From NCBI RefSeq assembly GCF_016746095.1, contig NZ_JAERTY010000001.1, positions 186,001 through 250,000 of the forward strand: a stretch of 64,000 nucleotides of DNA, written 5' to 3'. The notes below the pieces were generated by a model, which was not told where the DNA came from, searched no databases, and was given only the letters and a program-made list of their open reading frames with translations. Below, in pieces: positions 13,868-23,300 of this stretch; within the stretch, counting starts at the first letter, position 1, and each line of letters opens with the position of its first letter. The translations under genes were made by a program, and so were the position numbers. Source of the stretch: Sphingobacterium faecale. GTDB taxonomy: Bacteria; Bacteroidota; Bacteroidia; Sphingobacteriales; Sphingobacteriaceae.

Positions 13868-15388
13868 ATGTATTCAAGTAGAAGTAGTCGGATAGCAAAA
13901 AACACAGGCTTCCTTTATTTTAGGATGTTATTTAATCTGGTGGTAGCCTTGTATACTTCGCGCGTGGTATTGGAGGTGTTGGGGGCCGAAGACTTTGGTA
14001 TATATAATGTGACTGGAGGGGTGATTGCTATGTTTTTCTTTTTGACAACTTCACTGTCCAGTTCTACACAGCGTTTTCTCACGTTTGAGATGGGCCGGGA
14101 AGGAGAAGGAGAGCTGGCACGGGTTTTTAACGTCAGTTTCTCTATTCACCTGATAATCGCCACTTTAATTATCATATTAGGAGAAACAATCGGCTTGTGG
14201 TTTGTGCAGAATAAACTCGTAATACCACAGGGGAGGATGCATGCGGCTTTGATTGTCTATCACCTATCTATTGTTATGGCGGTTTTAGGGATAATCAATG
14301 TTCCATTTACCGCTCTTATCATAGCAAGAGAACGGATGAATGTATTTGCTATTGTCTCTATCGTAGAGACATGTTTGCGGTTACTGATTGTATTTGTCCT
14401 TTTTATGATCGCCTATGATAAGCTGATATTATATGCACTTTTATCAGGCTTGATCAGTCTGCTCATATTTCTAATATATCAAGTGGTATGCCGTAAGAAT
14501 TTCTGTGAATCCCGATTGAAGAAATTGATTTGGGATAAGGACTTGTTTAAGCAGATCGGTGGGTTTGCGGTTTGGGTGATGAATGGGAATCTGGCGGTGG
14601 TGGGTTATACGCAAGGATTAAATATACTGTTGAATCTTTTTTTTGGACCAAGTGTAAATGCCGCGAGGGGGATCGGTGTACAGGTTCAAAATGCGGTTAC
14701 AGGCTTTTCTTCTAATTTTCAGACTTCGATCAACCCACAGATTACCAAAAACTATGCCTCGGGCGATCTGGTATATATGCATAAGTTGATCATCACAGGG
14801 TCGAAGCTTTCTTTTTTGCTCTTGTTCATGATTTCTTTGCCGATTGTGATAGAAGCCAACTTCGTCTTGAATCAATGGTTGGTCAGTGTACCCGACTATA
14901 GTGTGAGCTTTGTTCGTCTGACATTGGTGATCGCATTGATAACCACATTGAGCCATTCTCTAATTGTGGCTGTACATGCTACTGGCAGATTGAGAAAATT
15001 TCAATTGATAGAAGGAACGATACTGTTGATTATCGTACCGATAGCCTATTGGTGTCTGAAGCTGGGCTACCCGCCCGAGTCTGTTTATGTCGTGCATCTA
15101 TTGGTTGCAGTTGTGGCGCAGATTGCAAGGGTTATGATCGTCTTACCGATGATAAATATGTCCGTCATGGATTATATCAACAAAATTGTATTACGGATTA
15201 TTCCTAGCTTGTTTTTAGCGGCCCTTATTACCGTAATCCCATTTTATTATATGGATGAAAATTGGCTTAGGCTATTTATGGTATGTCTGACAGCTGGGCT
15301 TTCTGTGGTAGCATTATCATATACTACGGCACTGGATACAAGGGAAAAGGACGTTTTAACGGGCTTGGTGAAGTCATTTATTAAATAG
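13868..15388 (+). CDS. Polysaccharide flippase, Wzx/MATE-like
   Basis: 506 residues from the ATG at 13868. An upstream in-frame start would overlap 150 bases of the epimerase gene in another frame, so it is not used. The protein has about twelve to fourteen membrane segments; NTGFLYFRMLFNLVVALYTSRVVLEVLG and the following AEDFGIYNVTGG are characteristic of the polysaccharide biosynthesis/MOP flippase family in Bacteroidota. It should flip undecaprenyl-linked repeat units across the inner membrane. With a polymerase-like gene at 20818 and Wza/Wzc genes at the end, the locus has a complete Wzx/Wzy set. Confidence 0.85.
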   Translation: MYSSRSSRIAKNTGFLYFRMLFNLVVALYTSRVVLEVLGAEDFGIYNVTGGVIAMFFFLTTSLSSSTQRFLTFEMGREGEGELARVFNVSFSIHLIIATLIIILGETIGLWFVQNKLVIPQGRMHAALIVYHLSIVMAVLGIINVPFTALIIARERMNVFAIVSIVETCLRLLIVFVLFMIAYDKLILYALLSGLISLLIFLIYQVVCRKNFCESRLKKLIWDKDLFKQIGGFAVWVMNGNLAVVGYTQGLNILLNLFFGPSVNAARGIGVQVQNAVTGFSSNFQTSINPQITKNYASGDLVYMHKLIITGSKLSFLLLFMISLPIVIEANFVLNQWLVSVPDYSVSFVRLTLVIALITTLSHSLIVAVHATGRLRKFQLIEGTILLIIVPIAYWCLKLGYPPESVYVVHLLVAVVAQIARVMIVLPMINMSVMDYINKIVLRIIPSLFLAALITVIPFYYMDENWLRLFMVCLTAGLSVVALSYTTALDTREKDVLTGLVKSFIK

Positions 15389-15433
15389 TCATTAGAGATG
15401 TTGTCTGATGAAGTTGAAAAACAATAGTGGTTT

Positions 15434-16417
15434 ATGAAGGATTTTTCTGTTAGTGTAATTATTCCATTCTATAATGCGGAATCGTATATCGAGAAATGCG
15501 CGCATAGTCTGTTTAGCCAAACGCTAGAAGGTATACAGTTTGTCTTTGTAAATGATAAAAGTACGGATGGAAGCGTAGAGCGATTGAATAATGTGATAAA
15601 GCAATATCCCGATCGAGAAGAGGACGTTCTACTGGTTAACCACGACAGAAATACAGGGGCAGCAACATCCAGAAATACCGGGGTTGATCATGCACAGGCA
15701 GGGTACATCGGTTGGGTGGATGCAGATGATTGGGTAGAGAAGGGCATGTTTGAGGCGATGTATAACGAGGCTGTAAAAAAGGATCTGGATATTGTGTGGG
15801 TAGATTTTTATAACAACTATGGAGACAGGGAGGATTTAATCGATCAGTGGTACGAAGGCGGTAATCTGGAATGTGTGAAGAAAATGCTCAATGGGCAGCT
15901 GAGTGGGGTGATGTGGAATAAGCTGACAAAAAAGACGGTCTATACAGAAAATAGGGTGCGTTTTCCGGATGGGCTCGATATGTGCGAAGACCTACGGGTA
16001 AATGTGCAATTATTCTATTATGCAGATAAAGTAGCTTATTTAAATGGGGCTTTTTATCATCATTTTAAAATGAAAACGGATTCTATCACCAAGGAGTCGG
16101 TGCTGAAGCCAAAGATAAACTATGATTGGCTGGAAAATGCAAAAGCGATTATTGCATTTGCAGGAAATAATGGGATCTATTTAAATGAGATGGAGATTGG
16201 TCTGATGAAACTGAGTCCAAAGGTAAATCTATTGGTCAGAGGTACTGATGTGAGCAGTTTTAAAACCTGGCGAACAATTTTTCCAGAAGCGAATAAGTTT
16301 ATATGGAAGACTAAACTGCCGTTTCATTACAAGGTAATCGCGTATTGTGCCGACCGCGAATATTGGTTTTTAATAGGGGGCTGGATTCTTTTGAAGAAAA
16401 TGATTAAACATAGGTGA
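15434..16417 (+). CDS. Glycosyltransferase family 2
   Basis: 327 residues. The GT-A fold begins with VSVIIPFYNAESYIEKC, has FVNDKSTDGS (near 37) for nucleotide binding, NTGAATSRNTGVDHA and the WVDADDW motif (about 95-101) carrying the DxD-type aspartates. It should add one sugar to the growing repeat unit on the cytosolic face of the membrane. The closest relative in this window is the product at 19822-20811, and the two share sequence through the C-terminal part (WNKL, FPDG/FPEG, and tyrosine-histidine motifs), suggesting duplication. Donor and acceptor are unknown. Confidence 0.85.
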   Translation: MKDFSVSVIIPFYNAESYIEKCAHSLFSQTLEGIQFVFVNDKSTDGSVERLNNVIKQYPDREEDVLLVNHDRNTGAATSRNTGVDHAQAGYIGWVDADDWVEKGMFEAMYNEAVKKDLDIVWVDFYNNYGDREDLIDQWYEGGNLECVKKMLNGQLSGVMWNKLTKKTVYTENRVRFPDGLDMCEDLRVNVQLFYYADKVAYLNGAFYHHFKMKTDSITKESVLKPKINYDWLENAKAIIAFAGNNGIYLNEMEIGLMKLSPKVNLLVRGTDVSSFKTWRTIFPEANKFIWKTKLPFHYKVIAYCADREYWFLIGGWILLKKMIKHR

Positions 16418-16481
16418 TGTTTTTTGTGATATACTGATTGTTATAAATAAGTGAATTAATAATGCTTGACAGAAAGATGAT

Positions 16482-17846
16482 ATGAATGTAGCAGTTATTT
16501 TAGCTGGTGGAAGCGGGTCCAGAATGGCAAGTACGATGCCTAAGCAATTTTTGAAGGTTGCTGGAAAAACAATAATTGAGCACACTATAGATGCTTTCGA
16601 AAATAATACTTCTATTGATGAAATCGCTATTGTCACAAAGGAGAATTATATCTCTACCATGGAAGAGCTGGTATTAAAGAATCAGTATAAAAAAGTTAAG
16701 AAGATTTTGCAAGGAGGGAAAGAACGGTATCATTCGAGTCTTGCTGCAATAGGTGCATATACAGATGTGGAATGTAAGCTTATCTTTCATGATGCGGTCA
16801 GACCTTTGGTAAATGATAGGATAATTAATGATTGTATAAAGGCTCTAGAACGGTATGATGCGGTAGACGTAGCTATTCAGGCGGTAGACACTATTATTCA
16901 GGTAGATGCTGCAGATACAATTAGTGATATACCTCAGCGGTCTGTATTGCGTTATGGACAGACACCACAATGTTTTAAAAGAAGTGTCATTCAAAATGCC
17001 TATGAATTAGCTTTGCAAGATCCAGATTTTTTAACAACGGATGATTGTAATGTGGTGAAGACTTATATGCCGCAAGTACCTATCCATGTGGTAGAAGGCG
17101 AGGTGTTCAATATGAAAGTCACCCATATGGAAGATCTCTTTCTCATGGACAAACTGTTTCAGCTAAAATCTTCGAAAGGAAATGCTCAGGAATTGAATAA
17201 GGAAGCTATTGCAACTATGCCCAATAAAGTAATGGTTGTATTAGGTGGGAGTTATGGAATCGGAGAGGAGGTTGTAAAAATAGGAAGACAGTTGGGCGCT
17301 GTGGTTTATTCTTACAGCCGTACGGAGAATGGGGTGGATGTGTCAGATGTAGAGTGCGTCAGAAAATGTTTGCGCGAGGTATATGAAAGAAATGGACGCA
17401 TTGACTATGTCGTTTGTACGGCAGGAATACTGATCAAGGAACCTTTATTTAGTGTTTCTTATGACGATCTGCAGAAAAGTATTAGTGTAAATTTGATGGG
17501 GACAGCTATCGTCGCCAAAGAAGCATATGAGTATTTAAAGGAGTCAAAAGGGGGACTATTGTTTTATACAAGCAGTAGTTATACTCGTGGCAGGATGTTG
17601 TATAGTGTTTATTCAGCAACTAAGGCCGCTATTGTAAATTTTATGCAAGCGATTAGTGAGGAGTGGTTTGACCTGAAAATAAGAGTGAATTGCATAAATC
17701 CCGAGCGTACCAAAACACCAATGCGGATTAAGAACTTTGGGGCTGAACCGGAGGAGACGTTGTTGAATGCTCGAAATGTAGGAATAGCTACTGTTAATCT
17801 GTTGGTATCTAGTTCTACAGGAGAGGTAATCGATGTTAAACGGTAG
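16482..17846 (+). CDS. Bifunctional ribitol-5-phosphate cytidylyltransferase / ribulose-5-phosphate reductase
   Basis: 454 residues with two domains. Residues 1 to about 235 are an IspD/TarI-type cytidylyltransferase: ILAGGSGSRMASTMPKQF (7-23), FHDAVRPLV and GQTPQCFK. Residues about 247-454 are a short-chain dehydrogenase with GGSYGIG (near 251-257), CTAGI and the catalytic Y377-xxx-K381 in YSATK. This domain order matches Haemophilus Bcs1/Acs1, which reduces ribulose 5-phosphate and makes CDP-ribitol. The LicD-type gene 17 bases downstream is a plausible user of CDP-ribitol. A different CDP-alditol is possible, since the SDR substrate pocket cannot be read by eye. Confidence 0.82.
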   Translation: MNVAVILAGGSGSRMASTMPKQFLKVAGKTIIEHTIDAFENNTSIDEIAIVTKENYISTMEELVLKNQYKKVKKILQGGKERYHSSLAAIGAYTDVECKLIFHDAVRPLVNDRIINDCIKALERYDAVDVAIQAVDTIIQVDAADTISDIPQRSVLRYGQTPQCFKRSVIQNAYELALQDPDFLTTDDCNVVKTYMPQVPIHVVEGEVFNMKVTHMEDLFLMDKLFQLKSSKGNAQELNKEAIATMPNKVMVVLGGSYGIGEEVVKIGRQLGAVVYSYSRTENGVDVSDVECVRKCLREVYERNGRIDYVVCTAGILIKEPLFSVSYDDLQKSISVNLMGTAIVAKEAYEYLKESKGGLLFYTSSSYTRGRMLYSVYSATKAAIVNFMQAISEEWFDLKIRVNCINPERTKTPMRIKNFGAEPEETLLNARNVGIATVNLLVSSSTGEVIDVKR

Positions 17847-17863
17847 TATAAAAAAAATGAGAG

Positions 17864-18739
17864 ATGACAGAAAGAGATGCTGAATTATACAAAAAGAAAA
17901 TCATAAATGTTTTTAAGGCATTTATTAAGATATGTGACGAATATGATCTACGATATTTTTGCTGTGGAGGTACCGCAATAGGAGCAGTACGTCATCAAGG
18001 GATGATACCCTGGGATGACGATATTGACGTTTTAATGCCTCGTGCGGACTATCAACGTTTTATAACACTATTCCCCACTTTGAAGATCAAGGGATATGAG
18101 CTGATTTCTGCACAAAACACGAAGCGGTATTATTTGCCTTATATAAAAATGTGCGATGCTAATACTACTCTGTTAGAGGATATTACCATCCATTGTGTTA
18201 TAGGAGGGTTTGTTGATATTTTCCCTTTAGATGGAACATCATCGGATAAAAGTGAATGGGAAGGACTTCTGTTGAAATATAAACGAGAAGCAAATAAATT
18301 ATTTGCATTAGCAAGAAAGTGGCCTTTCAACTTAAAAGTAGGCGTTAAACAAACATTGAGGTTTCATTTAAGGACTGCATTAAATGAATTTTTCTATGTA
18401 CTGAACAAAAAAGATCAACTAAGGAAAACATTGAATAAAATCGAATCATTGAGCGGACGATATGATTATAACTCTGCAGACTTTGTTGTGAATTATGGTG
18501 GAATGTGGGGAGAAAGAGAGTTTGCAGATAAGAAATGGTTTGAAGGATACTGCAGTATGAAATTTGAAGGTTTTTCGGTAAGAATGCCTATTGGTTATCA
18601 TGAATATTTGACTAACATTTATGGAGACTATATGCAGTTACCTCCTGAGAATAAGAGAGTAAGTCATCATCATATGGCTTATGTAAATCTAGATAAACGT
18701 GTGTCGCTTGAAAATGTGCTTCATCAAATAGGAGATTAG
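17864..18739 (+). CDS. LicD-family phosphotransferase
   Basis: 291 residues. The LicD core is clear: YFCCGGTAIGAVRHQGMIPWDDDIDVLMPRADY-like sequence from residue 29 to 61, with the aspartate cluster DDDID (near 50-54) that binds metal and nucleotide. LicD enzymes move phosphocholine or an alditol phosphate from a CDP donor to sugars; the eukaryotic relatives fukutin and FKRP use CDP-ribitol. Because the gene directly follows a CDP-ribitol synthase, ribitol phosphate transfer onto the polysaccharide is the best inference. No choline kinase or CTP:phosphocholine cytidylyltransferase gene is visible in the window. Confidence 0.82.
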   Translation: MTERDAELYKKKIINVFKAFIKICDEYDLRYFCCGGTAIGAVRHQGMIPWDDDIDVLMPRADYQRFITLFPTLKIKGYELISAQNTKRYYLPYIKMCDANTTLLEDITIHCVIGGFVDIFPLDGTSSDKSEWEGLLLKYKREANKLFALARKWPFNLKVGVKQTLRFHLRTALNEFFYVLNKKDQLRKTLNKIESLSGRYDYNSADFVVNYGGMWGEREFADKKWFEGYCSMKFEGFSVRMPIGYHEYLTNIYGDYMQLPPENKRVSHHHMAYVNLDKRVSLENVLHQIGD

Positions 18740-18764
18740 TTGATTATTGGTTAACTGTTGAATC

Positions 18765-19703
18765 ATGAATATTATACCGGTTGTTTTTTGTTTTGATGAT
18801 AATTGGGCGCTGGCAGCAGGTGTTTGCCTAACCTCTTTATTAGCAAATGCTAAGGAAGATACTTTTTATGATATATTCATCTTGCATGCTGCTAATGCCA
18901 CTTTTCCAAGGGATGGTAATCTTGAAAAATTAGGTTTTGCTTTTGATAACTTCAAGCTTACTTACCGTTCTGTAGGATCAGAGTTTGAAGGAGGTTTTGA
19001 AATAAGGGGGATTACCAATTCTACTTATTTCCGGTTACTGATCCCAGAGATGATACCCGAATATGATAAGATCATGTACCATGATGTGGATGTTATTTTT
19101 CAGGATGATCTCTCGTCTATTTTTTTGGATACGGATATGAATGGCTTTTATGTCGCAGGTGTTGTTTCTCCTGGAGGTTTGAGTGAACATGTACGGGAAA
19201 AGAGAAGAAAACTGGGATTGGACTGGAAGGATTACGTTTTGGCAGGTAATATCATTATCAATGCCAAAATGATGCGGGAAGATGGTGTCGTGGATATGTT
19301 TAAGAAGGAGGTCGCAACATCTCAGTATGAACATCAGGATATGGATATTCTAAATATCGTGTGTAAAGGAAAGATTAAGAAGTTGCCACCGGTATTCTGT
19401 GGTACGGTGGAGATATTTAGACTAGCTGCCAATATGGAAGCTCAATCTTTATATGATTTGACAGAGCTGGTTAAGGTAATTGATAAAGGAATTGTACATT
19501 ATAATGGGGTGAAACCATGGATTGGTTGGTGTTCTAATTTTGATATCTGGTGGGAATATTATAGGGAATCTGTTTTTTTTGACGCTAAATTTTACTTTGA
19601 TTTCTATATATCCAAGGCTAATGAAGTGAACAGCATAGGCGAGTTAAAATTACTTAAGCTGATGTTGCGTCGAATAGCACGACGTTGTAACCTTATAAAA
19701 TAA
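18765..19703 (+). CDS. Glycosyltransferase family 8
   Basis: 312 residues. The start PVVFCFDDNWALAAGVCLTSLLANA (near 5-28) and the metal-binding YHDVDVIFQDDL (about 105-116) identify GT8, whose members use UDP-glucose or UDP-galactose with retention. The GT8 C-terminal marks are present as HYNGVKPW (near 246). It lies 25 bases after the LicD gene and probably extends the same repeat unit. The precise sugar is unknown. Confidence 0.85.
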   Translation: MNIIPVVFCFDDNWALAAGVCLTSLLANAKEDTFYDIFILHAANATFPRDGNLEKLGFAFDNFKLTYRSVGSEFEGGFEIRGITNSTYFRLLIPEMIPEYDKIMYHDVDVIFQDDLSSIFLDTDMNGFYVAGVVSPGGLSEHVREKRRKLGLDWKDYVLAGNIIINAKMMREDGVVDMFKKEVATSQYEHQDMDILNIVCKGKIKKLPPVFCGTVEIFRLAANMEAQSLYDLTELVKVIDKGIVHYNGVKPWIGWCSNFDIWWEYYRESVFFDAKFYFDFYISKANEVNSIGELKLLKLMLRRIARRCNLIK

Positions 19704-19723
19704 AGTATGCTTATTTGATTATA

Positions 19724-19825
19724 ATGGATGATGAGCCGGAGGTGTTATTGTCACCACCTTTTTCTGAAAACCTTGTAAGGAAAATCTTTGGAAGAAATAT
19801 TATAAGAGATTCAATTAAATCATGA
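19724..19825 (+). pseudogene. Relic of a deleted gene's 3' end (33 codons)
   Basis: An open frame from ATG 19724, readable back to a stop at 19688, gives PYKIKYAYLII, MDDEPEVLL and then SPPFSENLVRKIFGRNI. It looks like the C-terminus of a real protein rather than random sequence, and its TGA overlaps the next ATG (ATGA at 19822-19825). I do not recognise the family. It is either the end of a deleted gene or a tiny leader ORF that couples translation of the following glycosyltransferase. Confidence 0.35.
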
Positions 19826-20811
19826 GACTGATGACTGTTAGTATAATCGTGCCTATCTACAATGTGGAAAAACATATTGAAAAATGTGTCAGAAGTCTCA
19901 TGGAGCAGACTTATGAAGATATACAATATGTTTTTGTAGATGACGCTTCTCCGGACAATAGTATCGCGTTATTGAAAGAAGTGATTGAGAGCTATCCGTT
20001 GCGAAGTAAACAGGTGAGCCTATTGGCACATGAAAAAAACAAAGGATTGCCTGCAGCACGAAATACAGGTCTCGCTTATGCTGGAGGAGACTATATATAT
20101 CATTGCGATAGTGACGATTGGTTGGATACAGATTGTATTGAGGAAATGCTTTCATCTGCTATGCATGAGAATGCGGATATTGTATATAGTGATTGGTATC
20201 TGAGTTTTCATAAGAATGAGCGTTATATGCGGCAGCCAGAGTGTACAGATCCCAAGCAAGCATTAAGTGCAATGTTAGACGGTTCTATGAAGTACAATGT
20301 GTGGAACAAGTTGATCAAGCGGGATCTGTATGTTAAGAATGCAATCTGTTTTCCAGAAGGAAGAGGAATGGGAGAAGATATGACAATGATTAAACTATTT
20401 GCTCATGCGCAACGTATAGCTTATCTATCTAAAGCTTACTATCACTACATGCAGACTAATCCCACTGCTTTTACAAAATTGTTTAAGGACAGCCATCTCA
20501 ATGATATTTTTGGTAATGCCCAGGATACGATAGCTTATATCGAGAAAGTGTTTGGGAGCGAACTGTTCTCTAACGAGATTCGTTTTTTTCAGTTAAACGC
20601 AAAGCTTCCACTTTTATTCAGTGATGATCGTGCGATGTTTTTGGTCTGGCGCTCCTGGTTTACAGATGCTCATCCTTATATAGGGATGAATCTTTCTTTT
20701 TCTAAACGGACTAAATTTATTCAATATGCTGCTATTAAAAAGCAGGACTGGATCATCCGTCTGTACAACCTTATTTTGTTTCGTTTGATTTATGGAGTAT
20801 TATATAGATAG
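19822..20811 (+). CDS. Glycosyltransferase family 2
   Basis: 329 residues, or 326 if the second ATG is used. TVSIIVPIYNVEKHIEKC, VDDASPDNS, LPAARNTGLAYAGGDYI and CDSDDW give the GT-A fold with its aspartate motif (near 98). It is a clear relative of the product at 15434-16417 and shares C-terminal features such as WNKLIK and YYHY. It overlaps the upstream 33-codon relic by 4 bases and lies 6 bases before the polymerase-like gene. It should add one sugar to the repeat unit. Confidence 0.85.
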   Translation: MRLMTVSIIVPIYNVEKHIEKCVRSLMEQTYEDIQYVFVDDASPDNSIALLKEVIESYPLRSKQVSLLAHEKNKGLPAARNTGLAYAGGDYIYHCDSDDWLDTDCIEEMLSSAMHENADIVYSDWYLSFHKNERYMRQPECTDPKQALSAMLDGSMKYNVWNKLIKRDLYVKNAICFPEGRGMGEDMTMIKLFAHAQRIAYLSKAYYHYMQTNPTAFTKLFKDSHLNDIFGNAQDTIAYIEKVFGSELFSNEIRFFQLNAKLPLLFSDDRAMFLVWRSWFTDAHPYIGMNLSFSKRTKFIQYAAIKKQDWIIRLYNLILFRLIYGVLYR

Positions 20812-20817
20812 GGAGAT

Positions 20818-22074
20818 ATGAAGCTAATCAAATACATATCGTTGGCAACGATTGTCAGTCTGTATTTCTTCTCTTTTGGTTTTACATTTTTACCAGAACA
20901 GATTAATACCAAACTGATTTTTGCTGTTCTAGGGGTCTGTTGGTGGGGAATCGAATCGGTTCAAAAGCGATCGCTAGACATAGAGCATAAATTGATTGGA
21001 GCGATTTGTTTTGCTATCGTTTTCTCTGCCATAGGTTTTTTCTCTATGGATTATAACAATTCTACAGATTCCTCTTATGCGACGTACATCATTAGTTTTT
21101 CTGTATGGATGTTTGCCGCCTATTTTGTGATTAATTGTTTGAAGCAGGGACATGATAAGGTAGATTTTAACCTGTTGGCGTATTATCTGATAGTGGTGTG
21201 TGTGATGCAATGTGTTTTTGCATTGATTATTGATACTGTTCCAATAGTAAAGTCGATGGTCGACCGATATATAGAACAAGATCAAGTTTTTTTAAACCGT
21301 ATCGAAAGGTTGTATGGAATAGGTGCTTCATTGGACAATGCAGGGGTACGCTTTTCTATCGTGTTGCTTATGCTTGCTGCTGTATTGATTAATAACTGGA
21401 AAGTGCAGAAGAATACTGTTGTACTACTGCTATTGTTGACAGCCTTTATCATCATTTTTACGATCGGAAGTATCATCTCTAGGACTACCAGTGTGGGAGG
21501 GGGGCTTGCTATCATGTATTTGTTCTTGGGCACGGGCATATGGCGCTTTTTAATAAAAAGAAGCTTAGTGAAATTATACCTGTTATTCTTTCTGTGTCTT
21601 ATAGTCCTCTTGTCTTTGGCAGCCTATTTCTATCAGACGAGTGATGTTTTTTACGATTATATGCGTTTCGCATTCGAAGGCTTTTTTAATTGGTCGGAAA
21701 AAGGAGAATGGAAAACTGCTTCTACGGATCGGCTGAATTCGGTGATGTGGATATGGCCTGAGCCGAATGATTATAAAACCTGGCTAATCGGAAAAGCGAC
21801 TTTTGATAATTGGCATGCTGTAGGAACAGATATCGGATATTGTCGGTTTGTGTTTTATAACGGTTTATTGGGGCTAGTCACATTCTCTCTTTTTTTTGTT
21901 TACAATGCTTGGGCATGTAGCACGTTGTTACCAGGTTATACACTCTTTTTTGTCCTGTTACTGGTATTAAGCTTTGTCATTTGGTTAAAGGTAGCTACGG
22001 ACTTGTTTTTGATTTATGCACTTTTTTACTGTCTGAATACTAGAGAAGGGAGGGGGGATGAAAATCATTTATAA
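20818..22074 (+). CDS. Wzy-like polysaccharide polymerase / O-antigen ligase family membrane protein
   Basis: 418 residues with about ten to twelve membrane helices and one larger periplasmic loop (about 270-345, containing DRLNSVMWIWPEP and IGKATFDNW), the usual plan of O-antigen polymerases and WaaL-type ligases. Sequence conservation in this family is low, so the call rests on topology and position between glycosyltransferases. The product would join repeat units in the periplasm. The gene overlaps the next by 17 bases. A ligase role cannot be excluded. Confidence 0.65.
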   Translation: MKLIKYISLATIVSLYFFSFGFTFLPEQINTKLIFAVLGVCWWGIESVQKRSLDIEHKLIGAICFAIVFSAIGFFSMDYNNSTDSSYATYIISFSVWMFAAYFVINCLKQGHDKVDFNLLAYYLIVVCVMQCVFALIIDTVPIVKSMVDRYIEQDQVFLNRIERLYGIGASLDNAGVRFSIVLLMLAAVLINNWKVQKNTVVLLLLLTAFIIIFTIGSIISRTTSVGGGLAIMYLFLGTGIWRFLIKRSLVKLYLLFFLCLIVLLSLAAYFYQTSDVFYDYMRFAFEGFFNWSEKGEWKTASTDRLNSVMWIWPEPNDYKTWLIGKATFDNWHAVGTDIGYCRFVFYNGLLGLVTFSLFFVYNAWACSTLLPGYTLFFVLLLVLSFVIWLKVATDLFLIYALFYCLNTREGRGDENHL

Positions 22075-23212
22075 TATAGCTGGACTGTTTAATGCAGGCG
22101 GTATGGAGCGTGTTCTGACAAATAAAGCTAATTATTTGGCAGGGCTGGGATATGAAGTGATTATCCTGACTACTGATCAGAAGAACAGAAAGCCATATTT
22201 CGATTTAAAATCCTGCGTAAAGCACCTGGATCTGGGAATTAATTACGCGGAAATTCAGGATTTGGGATTGTTTTTTAAGGCAGTCGCTTATTGGAATAAA
22301 CAACGATTGCATGAGCGGAGAATGAGGACACTGTTGAATGAGCTAGAAGCAGATGTGGTGATCTGTATGTTTGACCATGATGTGTCGTTTCTACATAAGA
22401 TAGAGGATGGGAGTAAAAAAGTGTTGGAGATACATTTTTCCCGATTTAAAAGACTGCAATATGGGCGAAAAGGGTTGTGGCGCGTAGTAGATAGACAGAG
22501 GAGTGATCGAGATCTCAGGTTGGCGAAGAAATATGACCGCTTTGTGGTGTTGACAAAAGAAGATAAAGGGTATTGGGGGGATCTAAATAATATAGTAGTC
22601 ATACCGAATGCAAACAGTTTTTTAACGGATACTACAGCGGAGCTGAGCAATAAAGTCGCTATTGCTGTAGGTCGCTACGACTACCAGAAAGGTTTTGATG
22701 ATCTGATAAAAATATGGGCAATGGTACAGCCAGGCTTTCCCGATTGGCAATTGAAGATATACGGAGCAGGTGAAATGGAAACAGAGATGAGAAAGATGAT
22801 AGAAGATTTGAACTTGGAGCAATATGTTTTTTTGTGTGAGCCTGTTAGAAATATAAAGGAAGCCTATCTAAGCAGTTCTGTTTATTTAATGACCTCGCGT
22901 TATGAGGGATTGCCAATGGCTTTGTTGGAGGCCCAATCTTGCGGACTTCCTCTGCTTTCTTATGCTTGTAAATGCGGCCCTCGTGATATTATAGAAGAAG
23001 GTCGTAATGGTTATTTGGTCAAGCAAGATGATATGGAGGAATTTGTGAGGAGATTGCGTGAAATGTTAAGTAGAGAAGGTCTGAGAAAGGCGATGGGGGA
23101 GCAGGGAAAGGACATGTCGCAGCACTTTTCGGAAGAAGTGGTTATGAAGCAGTGGATCAAATTATTTGAAGAGGTTTTAAATGAGAGCATGGATGTAACT
23201 GCTAAAAGATAA
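22058..23212 (+). CDS. Glycosyltransferase family 4
   Basis: 384 residues, GT-B fold. The N-terminal domain begins with IIYNIAGLFNAGGMERV, a typical glycine-rich acceptor motif. The C-terminal domain has VGRYDYQKGFDDLI (near 200), LKIYGAGEME and the EX7E-type motif SRYEGLPMALLEAQSCGLPL (about 285-305). It is a retaining glycosyltransferase that works on the cytosolic side. The start overlaps the polymerase gene. Donor sugar unknown. Confidence 0.85.
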   Translation: MKIIYNIAGLFNAGGMERVLTNKANYLAGLGYEVIILTTDQKNRKPYFDLKSCVKHLDLGINYAEIQDLGLFFKAVAYWNKQRLHERRMRTLLNELEADVVICMFDHDVSFLHKIEDGSKKVLEIHFSRFKRLQYGRKGLWRVVDRQRSDRDLRLAKKYDRFVVLTKEDKGYWGDLNNIVVIPNANSFLTDTTAELSNKVAIAVGRYDYQKGFDDLIKIWAMVQPGFPDWQLKIYGAGEMETEMRKMIEDLNLEQYVFLCEPVRNIKEAYLSSSVYLMTSRYEGLPMALLEAQSCGLPLLSYACKCGPRDIIEEGRNGYLVKQDDMEEFVRRLREMLSREGLRKAMGEQGKDMSQHFSEEVVMKQWIKLFEEVLNESMDVTAKR

Positions 23213-23300
23213 ATTATTTATACATGAAATACTCCTGTTTGACGAAAGATAAATACTCATGCGTCAGTCAGTTGGCGGGTCGAAAACTAATTATACACTT

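Noticed and set aside
19711..19926. Minus-strand frame opposite the GT2 start
   Set aside because: No homology, no promoter; shadow of the glycosyltransferase gene.
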